Shown here: positions 55,127 through 63,931 of the stretch, in pieces
Numbering within the stretch: position 1 is the stretch's first letter
Layout of the letters: every line of letters starts with the position of its first letter
DNA from: Pseudidiomarina aquimaris
GTDB taxonomy: Bacteria > Pseudomonadota > Gammaproteobacteria > Enterobacterales > Alteromonadaceae
DNA: 64,000 bases
Reading direction: 5' to 3'
Assembly: GCF_003987395.1 (NCBI RefSeq)
Contig: NZ_PIPT01000010.1
Coordinates: 54,180 to 118,179, forward strand
The notes under the pieces: model-generated
The model's database searches: none
What the model saw: the letters and a program-made list of their open reading frames with translations, nothing else
What the model was told of the DNA's origin: nothing
Position numbers and translations under genes: made by a program

Positions 55127-55488
55127 TACTCAGCTTTGCCACCTTCCGTCGACTTAAAGCTGCCACTTCTGCCGAGCAAGGAAGCATCGGCGCTGCTGGC
55201 AACGACGGTAAACTGACTTGAGGCAATCCCGTTTTTGAATGCGCCACTATGCTGCAAAACAAGGATCGCTGGCGCGTGGTCGGCGTTAAGCGTAAGGGTT
55301 TCAAAGCCGACGAAGATGGCATCGCCATGAGCGTCATAGCAGAGCTGATAACGCACTTCACTGCTACCAGTGAGGTCACCAGTGTAGCTTTGTTGGACAA
55401 CGGCGGTGCTTAATTTAGCACCATCGCTTAATTCTTTATCGACGTTTTCTTGCCAGTCAGTGATTTGAAAGGTTCCGCTGAGTTCCAT
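55099..55488 (-). CDS. DUF3224 domain protein
   Basis: A 129-residue protein with the DUF3224 pattern: GTFQITDWQENVDKELSDGAKLSTA, seen as GTFQITDWQ and GAKLSTA, SYTGDLTGSSEVRYQL, VLQHSGAFKNG and a C-terminal GRSGSFKS. The fold is an allene-oxide-cyclase-like barrel; function unknown. It overlaps the peroxiredoxin-like gene tail by 28 bp and is transcribed toward it. Confidence 0.82.
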   Translation of the reverse strand: MELSGTFQITDWQENVDKELSDGAKLSTAVVQQSYTGDLTGSSEVRYQLCYDAHGDAIFVGFETLTLNADHAPAILVLQHSGAFKNGIASSQFTVVASSADASLLGRSGSFKSTEGGKAEYQLCMPRIG

Positions 55489-55922
55489 CTTCTATCTTCT
55501 TGGTTATGGGTACGTTGTGTTGCAACCCTACCACAGCGCTGACATAGTTCAGAAATTCTGGTTGGTCGACTGGAACTTGGCTGACGGCAAGATCCTTATC
55601 CAGCAAAATGTCCCTCCCCAAACTATTGGCCCTATTAGCAAGGTTTATGCGTAAGAGATGAAAGGCGAGGAACGGAGGCGGAATCGATTGGATCTAATAA
55701 CTTATTGTTTTATCGTGGATAAAAAATATTAAGGTTCAAGCGTGTTACTTACCTTGTTACTAAAACTTCAGCTTTAATTTTTCAGTAGACCTAATGCTCG
55801 CCCAGCAATTGGGAGATAGCTAATAATGGGCTATAACTTTTGTAAAGTAGAGTGGCCAATAAATTTGGCCACTTAGCTAGAGGTGAGCAGCTATACCTGT
55901 CACTTTGGTTAAAGTGAATTTG
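55489..55922. other. Gene-free gap at the left border of the copper cluster
   Basis: No open frame with coding character is visible. The stretch becomes AT-rich from about 55690. A perfect 8-bp inverted repeat, AGTGGCCA (55851-55858) and TGGCCACT (55866-55873), may be a hairpin or operator; there is no T run beside it. The best short frame (about 24 codons from 55660) is not supported. Confidence 0.5.
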
Positions 55923-56123
55923 TTATTTATCAACACTTTTCCATGGCCCAAAAGCAATGAAATACAGAAGCACTATGTTTGCAAAAGGGACGACGATTAA
56001 TAAACCCAATGGGCCAGGATAGCCAATTCGTTGGCAGATACGCCATGCGGGAACAATAAAAATAGCTCCCACAATCAGCATCCATAGAAAGCCCATACCT
56101 GCGAACATTTCGTGATTCATCAT
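55923..56123 (-). CDS. Small two-helix membrane protein
   Basis: A 66-residue protein with two hydrophobic helices (about 6-26 and 38-56) and a WRICQRIGYPG turn between. ATG 56123 is chosen since AAGGAG stands 6 bp upstream; a further in-frame ATG at 56144 would place that site inside the gene. Unknown family; it is divergent from the copper gene cluster and likely shares its control region. Confidence 0.65.
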   Translation of the reverse strand: MMNHEMFAGMGFLWMLIVGAIFIVPAWRICQRIGYPGPLGLLIVVPFANIVLLYFIAFGPWKSVDK

Positions 56124-56137
56124 TATCTGCTCCTTAT

Positions 56138-56165
56138 TTGACATGCGTAAAAATGACGTTAGACT
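56138..56165 (+). promoter_or_regulatory. Candidate promoter of the copper cluster
   Basis: TTGACA (56138-56143), 16 bp, TAGACT (56160-56165), 28 bp before the first plus-strand gene. TTGACAT and ATGACGT within it form an imperfect direct repeat that might bind a copper regulator, but it does not clearly match a CusR or CueR box. Confidence 0.5.
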
Positions 56166-56192
56166 AAAGTTTATTAAATTGCAAAAAGCAGG

Positions 56193-56543
56193 GTGCTCGT
56201 GCTAATTCGAATTCTGTTATTAATGACAGTGCTATTGGTGTCGATGTCGTTTTCGCAAACGGCAGATGCTCACGCATGCCATGATGACGGGCAAATGCAG
56301 CACAGCATGATGCAGGAAGCAGACGCAAGCGATTGTGAACATGAGGCGCAAAAGAATAACTCGTGCTGTGCTGACATGACCATTCGGCATTGCTCCGGCG
56401 GCTCGGTTTTGTTTGTCGGACAGTCTTCTTCGGTTAATGCCACTGCAGTTAATCTCTCTGCCAAAGTCGATGCGCCCGTTGACACCTCCATTCGTGCTAA
56501 ACACACGTCTAATTTGTTCCGCCCTCCAATAATTATCGGTTAA
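56193..56543 (+). CDS. Exported Cys/His/Met-rich small protein, putative metal binder
   Basis: A 116-residue protein starting at GTG 56193. Residues 1-26 form a signal peptide ending TADAHA. The next 50 residues hold many metal-type ligands: HACHDDGQMQHSMMQE, DCEHE, SCCADM and RHCSGG. The tail is unremarkable. I do not firmly recognise the family; composition and position suggest copper binding in the periplasm or a copper-responsive leader protein like CopL. No strong ribosome site is visible. Confidence 0.6.
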   Translation: MLVLIRILLLMTVLLVSMSFSQTADAHACHDDGQMQHSMMQEADASDCEHEAQKNNSCCADMTIRHCSGGSVLFVGQSSSVNATAVNLSAKVDAPVDTSIRAKHTSNLFRPPIIIG

Positions 56544-56609
56544 TAAGTTACTAAAAATTCAGCACACGCTCGGCGTGTTCCCTTAAAACTTATTAATCGG
56601 TGAATAATT

Positions 56610-57101
56610 ATGTCTATCAAACGCAATATCGCTGTTTTGGCGATGCTGTTTTCCGTGTCTGTATCTGCAACCGATGTAGAAGAGCAGCAACTAACCGTTC
56701 TAAAAGATCCCAACTGCGGTTGCTGTGAAAAGTGGTTACAAGCTTTACCGGATAGCTTTAGTGTGTCCGTACAACATCCGAACAACTTGACCCAACGAAA
56801 ACGTGATGCCGGTATTAGTGCCGAGGTCCAATCCTGTCATACCGCTATTTCTAGTAATGGCTATGTCTTTGAGGGGCACGTTCCTCCTACATTGGTTTCT
56901 CATTATTTAGCTGGGAAAAAGTCAGCCAATGGCATTGGATTAACTGTTCCTGGCATGCCGGTAGGGTCTGTTGGTATGGAAATGGGTACTCGGTTTCAAC
57001 CGTATACGGTCTATGAAATCAAAGAGGACGGTTCAATTACACCTTATAAGCAGATAGCAAGTTTAGAGCAGCAGCAAGCACTCTCAAATGGAGGGCTTTA
57101 G
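56610..57101 (+). CDS. DUF411 metal-binding protein (CopG-like)
   Basis: A 163-residue exported protein with signal peptide (cleaved after SVSA, near residue 20) and DUF411 domain: [16 protein letters not shown] (near 31-46, CxCC), a further C in [13 protein letters not shown], and Met-rich [20 protein letters not shown]411 proteins are usual members of copper-resistance clusters and bind copper or act as redox partners. It lies 2 bp before tatA. Confidence 0.88.
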   Translation: MSIKRNIAVLAMLFSVSVSATDVEEQQLTVLKDPNCGCCEKWLQALPDSFSVSVQHPNNLTQRKRDAGISAEVQSCHTAISSNGYVFEGHVPPTLVSHYLAGKKSANGIGLTVPGMPVGSVGMEMGTRFQPYTVYEIKEDGSITPYKQIASLEQQQALSNGGL

Positions 57102-57103
57102 CT

Positions 57104-57322
57104 ATGGGATTTGGCGGTTTGAGTATGGTTCAGCTAGGAATTATACTAGTTATTGTCATCCTTCTTTTTGGTAGCAAAAAGCTACGAACCCTGGGCTCCG
57201 ATCTTGGTAGTGCGATTAAAGGGTTTAAATCATCGGTTTCTGATGAGCCGTCTGGTAAGGAACAGGACGTTCAACGTTATCAAAATTTAACCTCAAAAGA
57301 GGAGCGTCATAATGAGCAATGA
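57104..57322 (+). CDS. tatA: Twin-arginine translocase subunit TatA/E
   Basis: A 72-residue TatA/E protein: one N-terminal helix ([16 protein letters not shown]), the [21 protein letters not shown] amphipathic region (seen as [10 protein letters not shown] and [10 protein letters not shown]) and a polar tail. There is no tatB or tatC nearby. It overlaps the start of copA, a Tat substrate, by 11 bp, which suggests a dedicated translocon subunit for that enzyme working with the housekeeping TatBC. Confidence 0.93.
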   Translation: MGFGGLSMVQLGIILVIVILLFGSKKLRTLGSDLGSAIKGFKSSVSDEPSGKEQDVQRYQNLTSKEERHNEQ

Positions 57323-59069
57323 GTTTAACAAAGGGCGTCGAAAGTTTATTAAATCTGCATTCACTGTGGCGTCTGCTTTAGCAATCGCCAAAGTAGCACC
57401 AACTTGGGCTGCTCCTCAGGGACGCAGTTTTAAAGATCAGATCCTGACAAACGATGAGATTGATCTGACCATTGCAAAGTCCCCACTGCTCGTGGGAAAT
57501 AAATTAGGAACACCAATAACCATCAATGGCCAAATGCCGGGCCCTTTGATTCGTTTAAAAGAAGGGCAGCGAGCAAAGCTAAATGTGACTAACCGGTTGT
57601 CGGAAGACACGTCAATTCACTGGCACGGAATTATATTGCCGGAGAATATGGATGGCGTGCCTGGCGTATCTTTCGAAGGGATAAAGCCAGGACGAACGTT
57701 CAAATACCGCTACGATGTCGAGCAAAACGGAACTTATTGGTATCACAGCCATTCCGGTTTGCAGGAGCAATTGGGACACCTGGGGCCGTTAGTGATTGAA
57801 CCGAAAGACGGAGACATTGGTGCTGATCGAGAACATACCATTATTCTCAGCGACTGGACATTCGAAGATCCGGATACCGTGTTTCGTAACTTGAAAGTTG
57901 CGGAGGGGTACTATAACTATCAAAAACGTACGATATTTGAGACCTTCGAGGACGTGCGACAGCAAGGGTTAGAGAAAACCTGGAAGCAACGAGAAATGTG
58001 GGGGCAAATGCGAATGAGCCCCCGTGATATTGCGGATGTGACGGGCAGTACTTATACCTACCTGATGAATGGCCGCGATTCACAGATGAACTGGTCAGCA
58101 TTGTTTAAGCCTGGTGAAAAAGTACGCCTTCGTATCATTAACGGTTCAGCAATGAGTTATTTCGATGTACGTATTCCTGGTCTAGAGATGACTGTAGTGG
58201 CGGCAGATGGTCAACCGGTGAAGCCTGTGTCTATTGATGAGTTTCGTATCGGAGTGGCTGAAACCTATGATGTCATTGTTCAGCCAAAGCATAACAAGGC
58301 TTATACGATTTTTGCGGAGAGCTTTGACCGTAGTGGCTATGTCAGAGGCACATTAACACCAGAAATTGGCCTTGAAGCAGAAGTTCCTGAGTTACGCGCG
58401 GTGCCTGAACGTGGTATGGCCGCGATGGGAATGGGGGCCATGGCGATGTCAGGAAATAAGGAAGAGAAAGGTATGATGAATATGAGCGGCACAGACGGTC
58501 ATATGAATCATGAAATGATGCATAAAAAAGAGCTTCCTGTGGAAAACATTAAAATTGAGCACAGTGAAGGTGGTCACGGAGCTGCTGCCGCCATGATAGC
58601 TATGAATCCGACCAGTCGTCTCCATGAACCGGGCATAGGTTTGGATAATGTTGACCATAGAGTCTTAGTGTATAGCGATCTTATTGGCGCCCAAGAATGG
58701 CCAGATAAGCGGGAACCAGAGCGCCAGATTGAACTGCATTTGACCGGTAATATGGAACGGTATATGTGGTCGTTTGACGGGAAGAAATACACCGAAGTTG
58801 ACGGCCCTGTGCAGTTCCGTCACGGCGAGCGCTTAAGGTTGGTGATGGTTAATGACACCATGATGGATCATCCAATCCACTTACACGGTATGTGGATGGA
58901 ACTTGAAAATGGACAGTATCCTCGTCCTCGTAAGCACACCATTAGTTTAAAACCAAGCGAGAAAGTATCACTACTGATATCCGCTGATGCACCGGGAAGC
59001 TGGGCATTTCATTGTCATCTGCTTTATCACATGAAAGCGGGCATGTTTCGTGTGGTAAATGTGGCATAA
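57312..59069 (+). CDS. copA: Copper resistance multicopper oxidase CopA
   Basis: Periplasmic multicopper oxidase of the PcoA/CopA type, likely oxidising Cu(I). The Tat signal has RRKFIK at residues 9-14. Copper-ligand motifs: HWHGI (near 98), WYHSHSG (near 140), HPIHLHG (near 520) and [12 protein letters not shown] (near 566). A Met-rich region (about 370-402, including [12 protein letters not shown] and MNHEMMH) probably binds extra copper. 585 residues, normal length. Joined to tatA by overlap and to copB by an 11-bp gap. Confidence 0.96.
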   Translation: MSNEFNKGRRKFIKSAFTVASALAIAKVAPTWAAPQGRSFKDQILTNDEIDLTIAKSPLLVGNKLGTPITINGQMPGPLIRLKEGQRAKLNVTNRLSEDTSIHWHGIILPENMDGVPGVSFEGIKPGRTFKYRYDVEQNGTYWYHSHSGLQEQLGHLGPLVIEPKDGDIGADREHTIILSDWTFEDPDTVFRNLKVAEGYYNYQKRTIFETFEDVRQQGLEKTWKQREMWGQMRMSPRDIADVTGSTYTYLMNGRDSQMNWSALFKPGEKVRLRIINGSAMSYFDVRIPGLEMTVVAADGQPVKPVSIDEFRIGVAETYDVIVQPKHNKAYTIFAESFDRSGYVRGTLTPEIGLEAEVPELRAVPERGMAAMGMGAMAMSGNKEEKGMMNMSGTDGHMNHEMMHKKELPVENIKIEHSEGGHGAAAAMIAMNPTSRLHEPGIGLDNVDHRVLVYSDLIGAQEWPDKREPERQIELHLTGNMERYMWSFDGKKYTEVDGPVQFRHGERLRLVMVNDTMMDHPIHLHGMWMELENGQYPRPRKHTISLKPSEKVSLLISADAPGSWAFHCHLLYHMKAGMFRVVNVA

Positions 59070-59080
59070 GGAGGAAGGCT

Positions 59081-59824
59081 ATGTACGCTAAATCATTGTT
59101 GTTCACTACAGCACTTCTACCCGCAGTGGCAATGGCGGGACATGCAGATGAAGGCTGGCCAGAGCCCGTTAAAGAATATTACACCGGGCAGGTATTATTT
59201 GACCGGCTGGAATTAACGCGAACAGACGAGGAAGAGAACGTTGCCGTTTGGGACGTGATGGCTTGGTATGGCGGAGATTATCACCGGGTTGTCTTCAAAA
59301 GTGAAGGTGAAAACGTTCAAGATGACGGTGAGCCAACTGACCTTGAAAGTGCAGAACTGCTGTATGGATACTTGGTGTCTCCATTTTGGTCGTTTCAGGC
59401 CGGTATTGGTACGCGAGGCACCTTATCGTCGGACGCGTCTATGGAAAATTATGCTGTCGTGAGTTTTATGGGGTTGGCGCCCTATTGGTTCGAAATGGAT
59501 AACTCGCTGATGGTGAATGAAGAAGGCGACGTCCAATTTGTTAGCGAAACTGAGTACGAGTGGCAGCTCACACAAACATCGTATTTACAACCTCGTATTG
59601 AGTTAACAGCCAACCTGACAGATTCAGACAAATATGATCGGCAAAGTGGCTTGAGCAACTTGCGTGTGGGGTTGCGTTATCGTCACGAAATCAGTCGTGA
59701 ATTTGCACCCTACATCGGTGTTTATTGGAACGGTGCGTTAGGGAACACGGCAGATGAAATGAAACGAATGGGTGAAGACACCACAGAAACAGGAGTGGTC
59801 CTTGGGGCCAGAGTTTGGTTTTAA
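59081..59824 (+). CDS. copB: Copper resistance outer-membrane protein CopB
   Basis: A 247-residue outer-membrane protein of the CopB/PcoB family, with signal peptide (to about residue 21) and alternating beta-barrel sequence ending in the aromatic VWF. Family landmarks: GWPEPVKEYYTGQVLFDRLE, ENVAVWDVMAWYGGDYHRV (in parts), and RHEISREFAPYIGVYW. ATG 59081 follows AGGAGG; the frame extends upstream into copA but that is not a natural start. The Met/His-rich N-terminal repeats of many CopB proteins are absent. Confidence 0.93.
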   Translation: MYAKSLLFTTALLPAVAMAGHADEGWPEPVKEYYTGQVLFDRLELTRTDEEENVAVWDVMAWYGGDYHRVVFKSEGENVQDDGEPTDLESAELLYGYLVSPFWSFQAGIGTRGTLSSDASMENYAVVSFMGLAPYWFEMDNSLMVNEEGDVQFVSETEYEWQLTQTSYLQPRIELTANLTDSDKYDRQSGLSNLRVGLRYRHEISREFAPYIGVYWNGALGNTADEMKRMGEDTTETGVVLGARVWF

Positions 59825-59850
59825 TTGATAATAAACAAAGAGGAAACAAC

Positions 59851-60201
59851 ATGAAAAACATACTTAAGTTAGCCTTCGGTACCACGTTATTTTTTAGTGC
59901 ATGGGCCAGCGCTCACGTCGGCCTAACATCCAGTAGCCCGGAGGACGGTGCGACTTTGTCCGAGTCACCAACGGAAATTACGATGAATTTTTCCGGTGAT
60001 GTTCGTCTGGCTAAAATTATGCTGCACTCAGATGACGGTAAAATGCATCCGCTGGACTTTTCGATGAGCATGACTCCCAAAGCAGCGTACGAAATTGCTG
60101 TTAAAAACAATTTGGCGTCAGGTGGTTATACGGTTTATTGGACGGCAATGGGTGGGGACAGTCATAAAATATCGGGTGATTTTAGCTTTGAGGTGAAATG
60201 A
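59851..60201 (+). CDS. copC: Periplasmic copper-binding protein CopC
   Basis: A 116-residue CopC. The signal peptide ends at ASA, so the mature protein begins with His (HVGLTSSSPEDGATL), the expected N-terminal Cu(II) ligand; a later D and H (GDSHKISGDF) match the rest of the site. The Met-rich Cu(I) loop is modest (KMHPLDFSMSM). ATG 59851 has GAGGAAAC upstream. It overlaps copD by 4 bp. Confidence 0.94.
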   Translation: MKNILKLAFGTTLFFSAWASAHVGLTSSSPEDGATLSESPTEITMNFSGDVRLAKIMLHSDDGKMHPLDFSMSMTPKAAYEIAVKNNLASGGYTVYWTAMGGDSHKISGDFSFEVK

Positions 60202-61046
60202 TGACCCTTTGGAGTGTGGCCAGCGTTTTAACGTTGGCCTTTATATTCTGGCTTAACGCGGTGATGACCGCCTCGCCTTATATCGTTTATTTGTCCGGTT
60301 TAAAAAAGCAGTCTGAACGAAAGAATAGCCTTGTTGCGTTGCTTCTATTACTGGCAAGCCTTCTGTATTTTTTTCTGAAAGTCGGTAGTTTTGCTGCTGA
60401 AGGCTTTGCCGGCATGATTGACAAGACCTACATGCAGTTTATATGGACCGGCCCTGTTGGGTTGTTCATCCAACTTCAGATAGCGGTTGCTATTGCTTGG
60501 ATTGTTTACTCCGTTGTTAAGCTAAAACGTATAAAGTGGGTGCTATATGTTGTCGCCATTGGACTCATGGGATGGAGCTTTTTAAGTATTGGTCACGGCA
60601 GTGACGCCGTCTGGTGGGGAAAGCTAGCGCTTTTAACACACTTGTTAGTCGCTTGGGTTTGGTTCGGCAGTCTTAACTCATTGCGAAAGCTGGCAACGTC
60701 GGTACCGCTTGCTAAAGCGAAAGCCATTATGGAGCGTTTTGGTGTGCATATGTCTGCAGCGGTTCCAATACTCCTTATTGCGGGCTTGGTTATGTATCGT
60801 AGCGCAACAGGGCGATGGATGCCAGAGCTGCCGCTTACGTCGTATGACACGGTACTACTAGCGAAACTTGTGTTTGTGGCGCTGATTCTCCTTGTTGCCG
60901 CATTGCATAAATTAAAGTTCGTACCGCAATTAAATGATAACGCGGCCGCCAAGCGACTCAAAAACTCCATAACGGCGGAAATGGTATTGGCTGTCACTAT
61001 TTTTACCCTGGCCTCTGCGCTAAGCAGCGCGTTTTCCCCCGGTTAA
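60198..61046 (+). CDS. copD: Inner-membrane copper resistance protein CopD
   Basis: A 282-residue CopD/YcnJ-like protein with about eight hydrophobic helices and conserved histidines in helices (SIGHGSDAVWWG, LTHLLVAWVW, ERFGVHMSAAVPI). It is thought to work with CopC to take copper into the cytoplasm. Translation coupled to copC (ATGA overlap). Confidence 0.92.
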   Translation: MMTLWSVASVLTLAFIFWLNAVMTASPYIVYLSGLKKQSERKNSLVALLLLLASLLYFFLKVGSFAAEGFAGMIDKTYMQFIWTGPVGLFIQLQIAVAIAWIVYSVVKLKRIKWVLYVVAIGLMGWSFLSIGHGSDAVWWGKLALLTHLLVAWVWFGSLNSLRKLATSVPLAKAKAIMERFGVHMSAAVPILLIAGLVMYRSATGRWMPELPLTSYDTVLLAKLVFVALILLVAALHKLKFVPQLNDNAAAKRLKNSITAEMVLAVTIFTLASALSSAFSPG

Positions 61047-61063
61047 TGTAAGGAATAAGAAGA

Positions 61064-61498
61064 ATGAAATTACTTGTGAGTGTTTTTATGGTCTCGGTAA
61101 TGTTTATTTCAGCGCCCAGTAGCGCCGAAAAACTATCTGAGCCGACCGCTGTGCTTGATGCATTTCGAACTGCTTTAACTGAAGGTGACACGGAGGTCGT
61201 TAAAGACGTGCTTTCCGATGATGTGCTTATCTTTGAAGGTGGTGGCGTTGAACGGTCCCTGGCTGAATACAGTGCTCATCATCTTAAGTCAGATATCAAA
61301 TTTAGCCAGGCGGTTCCTTCCAAGCTGATTGAAAGAACACGATATGAAGTGGCTAGCCTTGCTGTGATCACTTCTCGATATAGTATTTCCGGGGCGTACA
61401 ACGGGCGTGAGATTGATTTAACGATGAATGAAACTGTAACCGTTTCACATACCCCGGAGTCTGGCTGGAAAATTATCCGGATTCACTGGTCCAACTAA
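61064..61498 (+). CDS. Exported NTF2/SnoaL-like protein (DUF4440 type)
   Basis: A 144-residue protein: signal peptide (about 1-21), then a cone fold with AVLDAFRTALTEGDTEVVKDVLSDDVLIFEGGGVERS (seen as VLDAFRTALTEGD and DVLIFEGGGV), HHLKSDIKF and GWKIIRIHWSN. These are ligand-binding pockets without fixed function. Its place 17 bp after copD suggests a periplasmic accessory of the copper operon, but copper ligands are not evident beyond a few His. Confidence 0.82.
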   Translation: MKLLVSVFMVSVMFISAPSSAEKLSEPTAVLDAFRTALTEGDTEVVKDVLSDDVLIFEGGGVERSLAEYSAHHLKSDIKFSQAVPSKLIERTRYEVASLAVITSRYSISGAYNGREIDLTMNETVTVSHTPESGWKIIRIHWSN

Positions 61499-61519
61499 CG
61501 TCAACCACAGGAGCTGATT

Positions 61520-62830
61520 ATGGCGGAACACGATCACGAACACGGACATCAGGGTTATCAGAAAGGAAGCCTTAGTCTTTGGGGGGCGGTGTCGCTGGGG
61601 ACTGGTGTCATGATTGGCGCTGGTATTTTTGCACTGACAGGACAAGTTGCTCAGCTAGCAAGAGAGTGGTTTGTACTGGCGTTTGTGTGCGGCGGTATCA
61701 TTGCCGGTTTCAGCGCCTATTCGTATGTGAAACTGGCCAAGGCATACCCGTCAGCGGGGGGCATTGCGATGTTCCTCAGTAAAGCCTATGGGAAAGGAAG
61801 TGTGACGGCAATATTCGCACTCTTGATGTACTTTTCTATGGTCATTAATGAAAGTTTAGTCGCTCGGACATTTGCGTCTTATACCAGCCAGTTAATTTCT
61901 TTTGAAGCGCAGTGGCTTATCCCTTTGTTGGCGGTGGGTTTGCTGGTCTTTGCGTTTTTTATCAATATTTTGAGTAATCAGTTTATTCAAACGTTCTCGT
62001 TTTTTATGGCCTTTGTTAAGACTTTAGGGTTGGTCATTTTAGCGGCTGGTGGTTTGTGGGCCTCAGGCATTCAGTTTGAATCGATATCGGCTATTCCAGA
62101 AGAAGCTACGGGTGGCGGTATTTTAGCGGGGATTGCTTTAAGCATACTTGCGTACAAAGGGTTTACAACAATAACCAATAGTGGCGGTGAAATTGTTGAG
62201 CCTAAGAAGAACGTCGGGCGTGCGATTATTATTTCGCTGGTTATCTGCGCGCTAGTATACGTTCTGGTCACTCTGGCTGTTGGCTCAAGCCTGTCCATAG
62301 ATGAGATTGTGAAAGCGAAAGACTATGCGCTTGCTGAAGCAGCGAGACCAGTCTACGGTGAAACTGGACTCTGGATTACGGTTGGGTTTGCGATTGTCGC
62401 CACAGTGTCCGGTGTGATTGCCAGCGCGTTCGCCGTTTCAAGAATGTTAGCTATGTTGACCAATATGAAGCTTGTGCCACACAGTCATTTCGGTATGCCA
62501 GGTTCCATTCAGAAGCACACGCTGGTTTACACCATTGTTATGGCTATGATCTTAGCTGCTTTTTTCGATTTGAGCCGAATCGCTTCGCTTGGTGCTATTT
62601 TTTATATCGTTATGGACATTGCGATCCACTGGGGGGTATTGCGACATCTTAGACAAAAAGTGAATGCGAATATTTACATACTTGTCAGCGCAATCACGCT
62701 AGATGTCATCGTTTTAGCCGCTTTTATATGGGTGAAATGGACAAGCGATCCGCTGGTTATTTGGGCGTCTCTTATCGGTATGGCATTGATTGCCGCTGGT
62801 GAGATTTTGTTTTTACGTAAAAAGCGTTAA
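61520..62830 (+). CDS. APC-family permease with His-rich N-terminus
   Basis: A 436-residue transporter with about 12 helices and the APC signature GTGVMIGAGIFALTG (near 31-45) and AYPSAGGIAMFL. The N-terminus MAEHDHEHGHQGYQ has four His in ten residues, suggesting metal binding. It lies 21 bp after the NTF2-like gene and appears to close the copper operon. The class transports amino acids; amino-acid supply or copper-complex export under metal stress are possible but unproven. Confidence 0.82.
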   Translation: MAEHDHEHGHQGYQKGSLSLWGAVSLGTGVMIGAGIFALTGQVAQLAREWFVLAFVCGGIIAGFSAYSYVKLAKAYPSAGGIAMFLSKAYGKGSVTAIFALLMYFSMVINESLVARTFASYTSQLISFEAQWLIPLLAVGLLVFAFFINILSNQFIQTFSFFMAFVKTLGLVILAAGGLWASGIQFESISAIPEEATGGGILAGIALSILAYKGFTTITNSGGEIVEPKKNVGRAIIISLVICALVYVLVTLAVGSSLSIDEIVKAKDYALAEAARPVYGETGLWITVGFAIVATVSGVIASAFAVSRMLAMLTNMKLVPHSHFGMPGSIQKHTLVYTIVMAMILAAFFDLSRIASLGAIFYIVMDIAIHWGVLRHLRQKVNANIYILVSAITLDVIVLAAFIWVKWTSDPLVIWASLIGMALIAAGEILFLRKKR

Positions 62831-62831
62831 G

Positions 62832-62858
62832 AAAAAGAGCGCATAGCGCTCCTTTTCT
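62832..62858. terminator. Bidirectional terminator
   Basis: GAGCGC (62837-62842), ATA, GCGCTC (62846-62851), flanked by AAAAA on the left and CTTTTCT on the right, between the permease and a convergent gene. Confidence 0.8.
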
Positions 62859-63603
62859 AGTTCATTGTAAAAAACATCCAGATAGCCATAGCGACCATCA
62901 TGAGGTTTTCAGTGAGGGAAATGAAGCCTAACGGCACATTACTTGAGCCACCGACACAGGCACATTTTAGCTCACGTTTGTCGACATAAACGGCTTTAAA
63001 CACGGAGACAGAACCCACGATGCCTATGAATAACGCAATAGGGATGGAAATGACATGAGCAAATTCCGCTGCCATTAACAGACCCGCCAAGCCTTCGGCG
63101 TAGGGGTAAATACGGCCATAAGGCACCCATTTTTTGGCGAGAAGATCGTAATTGAGAAACATGGTAGAGAATTTCTCTACGTCCTGGAGTTTGAGCAAGG
63201 CCAGAACCACCATAGAGAAACTGATGAACCACTCGATGGTTTGTACGGTAAATGCGCGACCAAAAGACAGCCACGACGTGGCTACAGAGAGGAGTGCCGT
63301 CATAATAAATAATACAATAACGGGTCGGTAACTGGTTGCGTCAGGGGCAGGAAGAGGTTTTCCTAGAAAGGCTCGAACCTCCTCGTACCCACCGATACGT
63401 TTATCACCAATAAACACTTGTGGAGTGGTATCGACGTCGTGCTTTTTCTTGAATTTGTCGGTTTCTTCTCGGCTTTCCAACAGGTTGTCGTCCACATCGT
63501 AACCGTTGGCTTTAAGTAAGTGCCTGGTTTTTAAACCAAAAGGGCATTGGTGGTCAGGTGTCGACATTCTGTAAAGCGTGGCTTTTTGAGTTGATTGACT
63601 CAT
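62857..63603 (-). CDS. Glutaredoxin-MauE/DoxX fusion membrane protein
   Basis: A 248-residue fusion. Residues about 8-85 are a glutaredoxin (single active Cys in HQCPFGLKTR; TPQVFIGDKRIGGYEEV); residues about 92-248 are a four-helix MauE/DoxX domain with CACVGG near residue 220. MauE proteins help disulfide or thiol chemistry at the membrane. It is convergent with the permease and forms the right flank of the copper cluster. Start ATG has AGGAG upstream on the minus strand. Confidence 0.85.
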   Translation of the reverse strand: MSQSTQKATLYRMSTPDHQCPFGLKTRHLLKANGYDVDDNLLESREETDKFKKKHDVDTTPQVFIGDKRIGGYEEVRAFLGKPLPAPDATSYRPVIVLFIMTALLSVATSWLSFGRAFTVQTIEWFISFSMVVLALLKLQDVEKFSTMFLNYDLLAKKWVPYGRIYPYAEGLAGLLMAAEFAHVISIPIALFIGIVGSVSVFKAVYVDKRELKCACVGGSSNVPLGFISLTENLMMVAMAIWMFFTMN

Positions 63604-63931
63604 AGTGACGTCTCCTTACTTAAAAATGGTACATCTATATACGCATTATAGTCGCTGGAGGATTAGCATCTCTAATTGTGAGATTAAAAATTCATAAAAA
63701 TTGAAAATATATTTTAAATTTTGAAAAACTGGACAACTTTTTTTGATGGCTTTTTAACCGTTTATAAGAGCTGATTTTAAAAGAGTTAGGATATTTAAGG
63801 GGGGTAAAAGTTGAATATACAAGCTCTACAAGCGCTGCTATTAAAGAGCTTTGTATACAACTTTAGTTTTTTTGGGTATACGGATTTAATGGTTGATGGG
63901 GCACCTTCACCCCATCAATCTGATACCACCC
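63604..63931. other. AT-rich gene-free stretch
   Basis: No gene seen. On the minus strand a TATAAT lies 43 bp before the glutaredoxin-MauE gene (63642-63647 region) without a good -35; ATCTC and GAGAT (63668-63684) form an inverted repeat with 7-bp spacer near it. TTGATGGGG (63893-63901) and CCCCATCAA (63910-63918) form a 9-bp hairpin just after the next gene, a likely transcript end. Confidence 0.5.

Noticed and set aside
56138..56165. Possible CusR/CopR box near the copper promoter.
   Set aside because: Only a loose TGAC repeat is seen; it does not match a known copper box well enough to name.
58449..58792. Antisense frames opposite the Met-rich part of copA.
   Set aside because: They reflect ATG/CAT codon bias of the Met/His-rich region.
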